16,453 bases of DNA, taken from assembly GCA_031367345.1 (NCBI GenBank), contig JANLPR010000073.1, forward strand, positions 1 to 16,453, given 5' to 3'. This document shows, in pieces, positions 7,237 through 13,747 of this stretch; position 1 is the first letter of the stretch; every line of letters begins with the position of its first letter. The notes under the pieces are model-generated. The model made no database searches, was not told the origin of the DNA, and was given only the letters and a program-made list of their open reading frames with translations. Origin of the DNA: JADKIH01 sp031367345 (GTDB lineage: Bacteria > Bacteroidota > Bacteroidia > AKYH767-A > 2013-40CM-41-45). The position numbers were made by a program, and so were the translations under genes.

Positions 7237-7785
7237 ATGAAAATTTATACCAAAAAAGGTGACGAGGGAAAAACTTCACTCATTGGCGGAACTAGGGTTT
7301 CAAAATCTCATTTGCGTATTGAAAGTTATGGAACGATAGACGAATTAAATTCATACATAGGCTGGGTGCGTGATTTGACAGAGAAAATTACAGACCAAAA
7401 TTTACTAGTGGAAATTCAAGATCGATTATTTACCATTGGCTCACACCTTGCAGCGGATCCCGAAAATTCAAAAATGAAACTGCCTGAATTAAGAGAAGAA
7501 AATGTTCAGGTTTTAGAAAATGCAATGGATCAAATGGAGGAAGTGTTGCCTGAAATGAAATCGTTCGTCCTTCCCGGTGGTCATCCAGCTGTTTCGTGCA
7601 CTCATGTAGCCCGATGCGTTTGCAGAAGAGCTGAACGTCTAATTGTTGCGCTCAATGACGAACATATCGTTGACCCACTGATTTTAAAATACTTGAACCG
7701 ATTATCCGATTACTTGTTTGTGCTTTCTAGATATATTTCGATGCAAACCGGTGCTCAAGAGATGCCTTGGAAAGCCAAAATTTAA
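7237..7785 (+). CDS. Cob(I)yrinic acid a,c-diamide adenosyltransferase, PduO type
   Basis: Transfers the 5'-deoxyadenosyl group of ATP to reduced corrinoid to make adenosylcobalamin. The 182 residues fit the PduO family. The N-terminal ATP-binding segment is KIYTKKGDEGKTSLIGG (2-18). Then come SYGTIDELNSYIG (30-42), FVLPGG (110-115), the CRRAER block (129-134), and NRLSDYLFVLSRY (154-166), which lies near the corrin in known structures. All main blocks are present. It starts 4 bp after the ABC ATPase stop, with no promoter between, so it should share that transcript. No cobalamin-dependent enzyme or other cobalamin gene is nearby, and no cobalamin riboswitch was noticed. The protein may salvage corrinoids; that is inference. 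Confidence 0.94.
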   Translation: MKIYTKKGDEGKTSLIGGTRVSKSHLRIESYGTIDELNSYIGWVRDLTEKITDQNLLVEIQDRLFTIGSHLAADPENSKMKLPELREENVQVLENAMDQMEEVLPEMKSFVLPGGHPAVSCTHVARCVCRRAERLIVALNDEHIVDPLILKYLNRLSDYLFVLSRYISMQTGAQEMPWKAKI

Positions 7786-7812
7786 CCAAAAAAACATATT
7801 TGTTTTTAGCCT

Positions 7813-7871
7813 AGAGCAGTAAATTATTCAGAATTGAATATAATTACCTGCTCTTTACCGCTTTTAAAAGC
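7813..7871 (+). other. Hairpin and palindrome after the adenosyltransferase gene
   Basis: AGAGCAG (7813-7819) pairs with CTGCTCT (7848-7854). The stem can extend by about seven A-T pairs past two single-base bulges. A perfect palindrome GCTTTTAAAAGC follows at 7860-7871. The T-run after the first hairpin is short, so termination would be weak. It may end the ABC-adenosyltransferase transcript or be an mRNA 3' structure. Confidence 0.35.
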
Positions 7872-7920
7872 AGAATATCAGCGAAAAGCAATTAACAATA
7901 GGATTTGATTTATATTTTTT

Positions 7921-7928
7921 TACTTTTG
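7921..7928 (+). promoter_or_regulatory. Candidate -7 element for the DUF2795-like gene
   Basis: TACTTTTG matches TAnnTTTG exactly, 44 bp before the ATG at 7972. The region upstream is T-rich with a TTTG at 7905-7908, but the spacing is short (about 12 bp), so the -33 part is not convincing. It supports separate transcription of the small gene. Confidence 0.5.
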
Positions 7929-7971
7929 CCACCCAATAAAAAAGTAGATTAATATTAATTAACTGTTTCAC

Positions 7972-8193
7972 ATGTACTGGACACTTGAATTGGCCCAACA
8001 CTTAGAAGATGCTCCTTGGCCGGCAACAAAAGATGAGCTTATCGATTTTGGAATTCGTTCCGGAGCTCCTCTTGAAGTAATCGAGAACCTTCAGGAACTT
8101 GAAGACGAAGGCGAAGCTTATGAAAGTATCGAAGAGATCTGGCCTGATTATCCGACCAAAGACGATTTCTTCTTTAACGAAGACGAATATTGA
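7972..8193 (+). CDS. Small acidic DUF2795-like protein
   Basis: A 73-residue, strongly acidic cytoplasmic protein of unknown function, ending in a run of acidic and aromatic residues (DDFFFNEDEY). The 'APWPATKDELIDFGIRSGAP' segment (18-37) followed by 'VIENLQELEDEGEAY' resembles the DUF2795 family, in which a short helical fold carries a P-A-x-K-D-E-L line. Close relatives of this length, as I recall, are widespread in Bacteroidota. No catalytic residues are evident; binding to another protein is a plausible guess. It has its own candidate promoter (7921) and ends with tandem stops (TGA TAA). It is followed 31 bp later by a strong terminator, so it is probably a single-gene transcript. Confidence 0.85.
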   Translation: MYWTLELAQHLEDAPWPATKDELIDFGIRSGAPLEVIENLQELEDEGEAYESIEEIWPDYPTKDDFFFNEDEY

Positions 8194-8224
8194 TAAACAT
8201 CAGTTATCTGAAAATTTAACTATC

Positions 8225-8254
8225 AAAAGACCACTTTCACGTGGTCTTTTTTTT
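8225..8254 (+). terminator. Intrinsic terminator after the DUF2795-like gene
   Basis: Perfect 10-bp stem AAAAGACCAC / GTGGTCTTTT with a 6-nt loop (TTTCAC), running into eight T in a row (8247-8254). This is a textbook Rho-independent terminator on the plus strand. Confidence 0.93.
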
Positions 8255-8266
8255 GACATGATGTCA
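8254..8266. other. TGACAT-g-ATGTCA dyad
   Basis: A perfect 6-bp inverted repeat around one central base starts at the last T of the terminator's T-run. It lies about 59 bp upstream of the -33 element proposed for the next gene. Its size and symmetry suit a dimeric regulator site, but no regulator is known and chance is possible. Confidence 0.3.
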
Positions 8267-8324
8267 CCGTACCTATCGCATGAAATCTTTTCAACTTTTC
8301 AAATTCATAATATGAGCTGCTGCA

Positions 8325-8356
8325 TTGAAAGCTACGTTTAAAATTATTTATCTTTC
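8325..8356 (+). promoter_or_regulatory. Bacteroidota-type promoter for the second T9SS gene
   Basis: TTG at 8325-8327, then 21 bp, then TATCTTTC at 8349-8356. This follows the Bacteroidota pattern TTG-N19-21-TAnnTTTG with only the last base changed. Transcription would begin near 8361, about 20 nt before the ATG. Confidence 0.55.
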
Positions 8357-8370
8357 GTTTCTCAAACGAA
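8354..8370 (+). other. Inverted repeat across the predicted start site of the second T9SS gene
   Basis: TTCGTTT (8354-8360) and AAACGAA (8364-8370) are perfect complements around CTC. The dyad starts inside the -7 element and ends 10 bp before the ATG. It could be an operator in DNA; a full RNA hairpin would need a start site upstream of 8354. Confidence 0.4.
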
Positions 8371-8380
8371 CAATTGCTCA

Positions 8381-9952
8381 ATGAAACTATTAACATTACT
8401 CCTACTCTCTTTTACAACATTCTCCGGATTTTCACAGTCTTTTTACCAAACCTCCTATGGAGATGCCGAGGTAGATCGTGGAATTGCAAGTGTTGCTACC
8501 TCTACCGGAGGCTTCTGTATCTTAAGTAGAAATGGAAATGTACAATTAGGACAACAAGACATTGTACTTTATAATATCGGCAACGATGGAAGTTTGTTTT
8601 GGTCAGCAAAAATTGGAACTACTACCAACGATTATCCAACAGATTTAAAACAAACTTCCGATGGAGGTTTTATTATTTGCGGTTACACTTATGGTGGATT
8701 TATCGATTCATTAACGACCGATGTTTTTCTTTTGAAAGTTGACGATCAAGGATTTCCGATGTGGTCAAATACCTATGGCGGATCTGCAAACGATGCAGCA
8801 TATTCTGTTCTTGTAAATGATGTTGGTGAATACTACATTTTCGGAAACACATCGAGTTATGGAAATGCAGCAACCTCCGCTTTAGCTATGAGATTTGATG
8901 CAAGCGGAAATCCATTGTGGACAAATGTGAATAGCAGCAATGCAACTAATAGTTATTCATGTGCTACTTTCAATCAGTCGAAACAAATATTGGCAGCAGG
9001 ATATTCTTTGAATACTCAATTCAACATTGACCAATACATTTCACTGATCGATACAAATGGAATTACGCTATGGAGTTTCACAACCGGAAGTAATAATCCG
9101 GATATGATCTTCGCTATTTACCAATGTAATGACGGTGGATTTGTAACTGCCGGTTCATCATCTAATCTTTCATCAGGAAATTACGATGTAAACATTGTAA
9201 AACGTGATGCGAATGGCACCATCCTTTGGAATAAAAATTTCGGAAAAGCAGAAGAAGATCAAGCTTTCTCAATCGTTGAAGACTCGCTACAAAATTTATA
9301 TGTTACCGGAAGAACAAATATTGGCAGCAGCGCTTCTGTTGTTTACCAAAATTTTATTTTACAATTAGACCATCAAGGGAATCTGCTTTTTTCTAAATCG
9401 TATGGTGACCCTGCATTACCAAGCGAAGGAAATAATATTATTATTGCCGGCGATGGCAACATTGTATCTACCGGATACATCAACAGCTTCGGTGATCCTA
9501 ACGGCGATACTTATTTTGTAAAGACAGAACCAAATGGAAATAGCGGATGCTATCAATTACCACTTTCATTTATTTCTTCAACCAATTTTTTTACCGATTC
9601 ATCGGGTGTTGATCAGCAACTCATTAATCCGCTTGCCTATCAAACTCCTATGATATGGCAGTCGTTCTCCAACCAATTTTCTCGCTTTTGTTTTAATAAT
9701 TCGATCGACTTGCTTAACACTTTTCAACCAACACTTTTCCCAAATCCGGGAACAGGAATATTTCAATTATCGATTAATGATATTAATGAGCATGTGCTGA
9801 CAATCACCAATACTTTGGGACAAAAAGTCATTGAAAAAAAGTTTGGAGAGATGGTTGTACATTTCGATTTATCGCACTGTGCTGATGGCATTTATTTCTA
9901 CCAAATTGATCATCAGTTTGCCGGAAAGTTTATTAAAACCACCATCCATTAA
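8381..9952 (+). CDS. Secreted T9SS cargo protein with repeated propeller-like blades
   Basis: A 523-residue exported protein. Residues 1-19 (MKLLTLLLLSFTTFSGFSQ) are a signal peptide with a probable cut after SQ. From about 25 to 390 there are around seven repeats of about 50 residues with a shared line: 'DGGFIICG', a 'DVFLLKVDDQG' strand, 'PMWSNTYGG' and 'NDAAYSV'. These look like the beta-propeller-like repeats of many Bacteroidota surface proteins. About 80 C-terminal residues form a T9SS type A sorting domain ('PTLFPNPGTGIFQLS', 'ITNTLGQKVIEK', 'DGIYFYQI', end KFIKTTIH). It should be exported by Sec and then by T9SS. No catalytic motif is seen and the role is unknown; adhesion or binding is a guess. 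Its architecture matches the protein at 50-1591, although the sequences have diverged. It is preceded by its own promoter and a dyad. Confidence 0.87.
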   Translation: MKLLTLLLLSFTTFSGFSQSFYQTSYGDAEVDRGIASVATSTGGFCILSRNGNVQLGQQDIVLYNIGNDGSLFWSAKIGTTTNDYPTDLKQTSDGGFIICGYTYGGFIDSLTTDVFLLKVDDQGFPMWSNTYGGSANDAAYSVLVNDVGEYYIFGNTSSYGNAATSALAMRFDASGNPLWTNVNSSNATNSYSCATFNQSKQILAAGYSLNTQFNIDQYISLIDTNGITLWSFTTGSNNPDMIFAIYQCNDGGFVTAGSSSNLSSGNYDVNIVKRDANGTILWNKNFGKAEEDQAFSIVEDSLQNLYVTGRTNIGSSASVVYQNFILQLDHQGNLLFSKSYGDPALPSEGNNIIIAGDGNIVSTGYINSFGDPNGDTYFVKTEPNGNSGCYQLPLSFISSTNFFTDSSGVDQQLINPLAYQTPMIWQSFSNQFSRFCFNNSIDLLNTFQPTLFPNPGTGIFQLSINDINEHVLTITNTLGQKVIEKKFGEMVVHFDLSHCADGIYFYQIDHQFAGKFIKTTIH

Positions 9953-10015
9953 CCTTAAAAAAAAGGATCGTTTCTAAGTATCGAATCGTAATGTGTTTGA
10001 AGCGACCGATTTAAA

Positions 10016-10034
10016 AGATTTTGATATAAAATCT
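10016..10034. other. AT-rich inverted repeat between the T9SS gene and secA
   Basis: AGATTTT and AAAATCT are perfect 7-bp arms around GATAT. No T-run follows, so it is unlikely to be a terminator. It lies about 60 bp upstream of the secA -7 element and may be chance in AT-rich sequence. The rest of the 172-bp gap shows no gene. Confidence 0.25.
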
Positions 10035-10094
10035 CAATATAATAAGTTAATTTACAATTCATTAAAACCTGTTCAAATTCTGTCAAAATAACCT

Positions 10095-10102
10095 TACTTT
10101 TG
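10095..10102 (+). promoter_or_regulatory. Candidate -7 element for secA
   Basis: TACTTTTG matches TAnnTTTG exactly, 22 bp before the ATG at 10125. No TTG sits at 19-21 bp upstream (TTC there), so only the -7 half is supported. The expected leader would be about 16 nt. Confidence 0.5.
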
Positions 10103-10124
10103 TCAGCTAGTTATCTATAAAATT

Positions 10125-13100
10125 ATGATTGGAATTCTCAATAAAGCCATTACAAAAATCTTTGGAAGTAAAAGCAACCGCGATCTCAAAGAAATAACAC
10201 CCTTAGTTGAAAAAGTATTAGTTGAATTTGCAAAACTTGAGTCAATTAGTCATGACGAACTGCGAGCTAAAACAAATCAATTTAAGCAGCACTTAACCGA
10301 TCGCTTGCAAGAAAACTCCACATCAATTGCTGAGTTGGAAAAAGAAGCAGAAGAAAATCCTGACTTAAGTCTTAATCGTAAAGAAGAGATTTATGCTGAA
10401 GTAGATCAACTTAAAAAGGATAGTAAAAAAATTACGGAAGAAGCGCTTTTAGAAATTTTACCGGAAGCCTTTGCAGTGATGAAAGAAACTGCTCGTCGTT
10501 TTACCCAAAACGAAACAATTACTGTTACAGCTTCTCTAAACGATCGCGATCTTGCAGCTAAACGTGATAACGTAAGTATTCAAGGCGACAAAGCTATATT
10601 TAAAAATTCATGGCTTGCTGCCGGAAATCTCGTAACATGGAATATGATCCATTACGATGTACAGCTTATCGGTGGTATTGTACTTCACTCCGGAAAAATT
10701 GCCGAGATGGCAACCGGCGAAGGAAAAACATTAGTAGCTACTTTACCTATTTACTTAAATGCATTAGCAGGGAAAGGTGTACACGTTGTAACAGTAAACG
10801 ACTATTTAGCAAAACGTGACTCAGAATGGAACGGACCAATTTTTGAATTCCTTGGAATGACTGTTGATTGCATCGACAAACACGAACCAAATTCTGAATC
10901 TCGCACAAAGGCTTATCTGGCAGATATTACTTACGGAACTAATAACGAATTTGGTTTCGATTACCTGCGTGATAACATGGCTAAGTCTGCCGAAGACATG
11001 GTTCAACGTGGCCATCATTATGCCATCGTCGATGAGGTCGATTCTGTATTAATTGATGACGCAAGAACACCATTGATTATTTCAGGCCCTACTCCAAAAG
11101 GTGATCACCATGAGTTTGATATTTACAAACCAAAAGTTGAACTTTTAGTAAGAGCGCAACGTGAATATACTAACACGCTTATTTCTGATGCACGTAAACT
11201 TCTTGCCGATAAAAAGGAAAAAGAAGCAGGATTAAATCTTTTCCGTGCTCATCGTGGATTGCCTAAGAATAAAGCATTGATAAAACTTCTTGGAGAACAA
11301 GGTGTGTCGGGGATTATGCGCAGTACAGAAAATTTCTATTTGCAAGATCAGCAAAAAGAAATGCATAAAGCCGACGAACCACTTTATTTTACGATCGATG
11401 AAAAAAATAATAGCATTGAACTTACCGATAAAGGTGTTGAATTAATTTCTACCAGTAGCGATGATAAAAATTTCTTTATCCTTCCCGATGTCGGATTAGT
11501 AATTGCTGATATTGAAAAGTCGAGCGACACTCCTGAAAATAAGATTTCACGCAAGGACGAATTAATGCGCGACTATGCAATTAAATCGGAGCGAATTCAT
11601 ACCGTAAATCAATTATTAAAAGCTTATACACTTTTTGAAAACGATGTTGAATACATTATAGCCGATGGAAAAGTAAAAATCGTTGACGAACAAACAGGAC
11701 GTATTATGGATGGTCGTCGTTATTCCGACGGACTACATCAGGCTATTGAAGCAAAAGAAAATGTTCGTATTGAAGCGTCAACACAAACATACGCAACCAT
11801 CACTTTGCAAAACTATTTCCGTATGTACCACAAGTTAGCTGGTATGACGGGAACAGCAGAAACTGAAGCACAAGAATTTTGGTCCATTTATAAGCTGGAA
11901 GTTATTTCTATTCCAACTAACCGACCAATTGTTAGAAAAGATTCGGAAGATAAAGTATATAAAACAAAGAGAGAGAAATACAACGCAGTTATCGAAGAGA
12001 TTGAAGCATTGGTAAAAGCCGGTCGTCCTGTGTTGGTAGGTACTACAAGTGTAGAGACATCGGAGTTGTTGAGTAGAATGTTGAAATTACGTACCATCCG
12101 TCACAATGTATTGAACGCAAAACTTCATCAGCGCGAAGCACAAATAGTTCAAGAAGCAGGTATTGCAGGTACTGTTACTATTGCAACCAACATGGCTGGT
12201 CGTGGTACCGATATCAAACTTGGTGAAGGAGTAATAGGTGCCGGTGGTTTAGCAATCATTGGTACAGAGAAACACGAATCACGAAGAGTTGACAGACAGT
12301 TAAGAGGTCGCTCCGGACGTCAAGGCGATCCTGGATCATCGCAATTTTACGTTTCATTAGAAGATGATCTGATGCGCTTATTCGGTTCAGAAAGAATAAT
12401 GAAGTTAATGGATAGAATGGGAATTGTTGAAGGTGAAGTTATTCAACATAGCATGATTACCTCTTCTATTGAGCGTGCACAACGCAAAGTAGAAGAAAAC
12501 AACTTCGGAATTCGGAAACGATTGATCGAATACGATGATGTAATGAACTCACAACGTGAGGTAATTTATACGAAACGAAGACATGCCATTTTTGGTGAAC
12601 GTCTAAGTCTCGATATAAATAATATGATCTATGAATCTTGTGAAAGCTTGATCAACGCATATCATGAGGAGCAAGATTATGAAGGATTAAAAATGGACTT
12701 GATCCGTTTACTTTCAATAGAAATCCCTTTTGATCAAGCAGAATTTACATCAAGCAAAGTAATCGACCTAGTTGAGAAAACATTTGATGAAGCACAACGA
12801 TTTTATAAACACAAATCAAGTGTTTTAATTGAACGTACTTTACCGTTTGTGAATGAAGTTTTCACTAATCAAGGTGCAACAATTCAAAATATTGTTATTC
12901 CTTTTAGTGATGGCATCAAAGGCTTGCAAGTTATTGCTAACTTAAAAAAATCGGTCGAATCCAAAGGTCGTGAAGTTGTTGCGTCATTCGAAAGACTTAT
13001 CACAGCTGCGATGATCGACGATGCTTGGAAAGAACATTTACGTGAAATGGACGACCTAAAACAAAGCGTTCAAGGAGCAGTGTACGAACAAAAAGATCCG

Positions 13101-13445
13101 TTGTTGATTTATAAATTTGAGTCGTTCGAATTGTTCAAACAAATGTTAGACAAAACGAATAAAGAAATTGTGAGCTTCTTATTTAAAGGAGTAATTCCTC
13201 AACAAGATCCTGCACAAGTAAAAGAAGCAAAACCACTTCCAAAGCCTGACAATAGAAATCTAAGTACGAACAAAGCAGATGCTTCTGCTTCTTCAGGATT
13301 ACGTGGAGGAAATGAAGCTTTAGCTCCGGCAGCTCCACCAAAAACACAGCCGGTAAGAGCAGAACAAAAAGTTGGTAGAAACGATCCGTGTCCTTGCGGC
13401 AGTGGAAAGAAATTCAAAAATTGTCATGGAGTTAATGCTATTTAA
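10125..13445 (+). CDS. secA: Preprotein translocase ATPase SecA
   Basis: ATP-driven motor that pushes unfolded preproteins through SecYEG; it is needed for the Sec-exported proteins in this window. At 1,106 residues it is about 200 longer than E. coli SecA, as is usual in Bacteroidota. The extra length is in the N-terminal helices (about 65-110) and in the region after the first nucleotide-binding motifs (about 330-470). Visible motifs: EMATGEGKT (Walker A, 194-202), VNDYLAKRD (224-232), GTNNEFGFDYLRDN (271-284), VDEVDSVLIDDARTPLIISG (302-321), and later TIATNMAGRGTDIKLG and RQLRGRSGRQGDPGSSQF of the second nucleotide-binding domain. The C terminus has a Pro/Ala-rich linker and an intact zinc-binding tail, Cys1089-x-Cys1091-x8-Cys1100-His1101, which contacts SecB or ribosomes in other bacteria. 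The ATG at 10125 gives the normal N terminus. A strong terminator follows 24 bp after the stop. Confidence 0.99.
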   Translation: MIGILNKAITKIFGSKSNRDLKEITPLVEKVLVEFAKLESISHDELRAKTNQFKQHLTDRLQENSTSIAELEKEAEENPDLSLNRKEEIYAEVDQLKKDSKKITEEALLEILPEAFAVMKETARRFTQNETITVTASLNDRDLAAKRDNVSIQGDKAIFKNSWLAAGNLVTWNMIHYDVQLIGGIVLHSGKIAEMATGEGKTLVATLPIYLNALAGKGVHVVTVNDYLAKRDSEWNGPIFEFLGMTVDCIDKHEPNSESRTKAYLADITYGTNNEFGFDYLRDNMAKSAEDMVQRGHHYAIVDEVDSVLIDDARTPLIISGPTPKGDHHEFDIYKPKVELLVRAQREYTNTLISDARKLLADKKEKEAGLNLFRAHRGLPKNKALIKLLGEQGVSGIMRSTENFYLQDQQKEMHKADEPLYFTIDEKNNSIELTDKGVELISTSSDDKNFFILPDVGLVIADIEKSSDTPENKISRKDELMRDYAIKSERIHTVNQLLKAYTLFENDVEYIIADGKVKIVDEQTGRIMDGRRYSDGLHQAIEAKENVRIEASTQTYATITLQNYFRMYHKLAGMTGTAETEAQEFWSIYKLEVISIPTNRPIVRKDSEDKVYKTKREKYNAVIEEIEALVKAGRPVLVGTTSVETSELLSRMLKLRTIRHNVLNAKLHQREAQIVQEAGIAGTVTIATNMAGRGTDIKLGEGVIGAGGLAIIGTEKHESRRVDRQLRGRSGRQGDPGSSQFYVSLEDDLMRLFGSERIMKLMDRMGIVEGEVIQHSMITSSIERAQRKVEENNFGIRKRLIEYDDVMNSQREVIYTKRRHAIFGERLSLDINNMIYESCESLINAYHEEQDYEGLKMDLIRLLSIEIPFDQAEFTSSKVIDLVEKTFDEAQRFYKHKSSVLIERTLPFVNEVFTNQGATIQNIVIPFSDGIKGLQVIANLKKSVESKGREVVASFERLITAAMIDDAWKEHLREMDDLKQSVQGAVYEQKDPLLIYKFESFELFKQMLDKTNKEIVSFLFKGVIPQQDPAQVKEAKPLPKPDNRNLSTNKADASASSGLRGGNEALAPAAPPKTQPVRAEQKVGRNDPCPCGSGKKFKNCHGVNAI

Positions 13446-13468
13446 TTAGCCCGTTTACTTTTACAAAT

Positions 13469-13508
13469 AAAAATCGGTACACAATTATTTTTTGTGTACC
13501 GATTTTTT
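13469..13508 (+). terminator. Strong, possibly bidirectional terminator after secA
   Basis: Perfect 16-bp stem AAAAATCGGTACACAA / TTGTGTACCGATTTTT with a 7-nt loop, ending in six T. The matching A-run on the left arm means it could also act on minus-strand transcripts. It insulates the OPT gene from secA read-through. Confidence 0.93.
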
Positions 13509-13650
13509 ATGTTCAACATCTTCTTTCAAGTTAAGAAATAATCAAAGGTTTTAATTAATCTTCAACTTTTTCAACAAGCCTTCACCCTACTCTTGGCGAT
13601 TTTCAGCTTCAATCATCAAACTTAAATTAGTACTGAATTCCAAAGATATA

Positions 13651-13681
13651 TTGAAAATAGTCCAGAGGATCTGTATTTTCT
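13651..13681 (+). promoter_or_regulatory. Weak promoter candidate for the OPT transporter gene
   Basis: TTG at 13651-13653, then 20 bp, then TATTTTCT at 13674-13681. The spacing fits the Bacteroidota pattern but the -7 box matches only partly. A start near 13688 would give a leader of about 43 nt that includes the inverted repeat at 13704-13747. The rest of the 285-bp gap, beyond the terminator, shows nothing recognisable. Confidence 0.3.
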
Positions 13682-13703
13682 AATTGCTTTCTAATTTCAA
13701 TTA

Positions 13704-13747
13704 TTTTCCATTCATTTACTTCACTAAAAAATGGAAAGAATGGAAAA
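13704..13747 (+). promoter_or_regulatory. Inverted repeat that could mask the OPT start codons
   Basis: TTTTCCATTC (13704-13713) is a perfect 10-bp complement of GAATGGAAAA (13738-13747), which contains the second in-frame ATG (13740). The same left arm can instead pair 8 bp with AATGGAAA (13730-13737), which holds the first ATG (13731). Either fold would bury a start codon, if transcription begins upstream of 13704. Confidence 0.4.
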
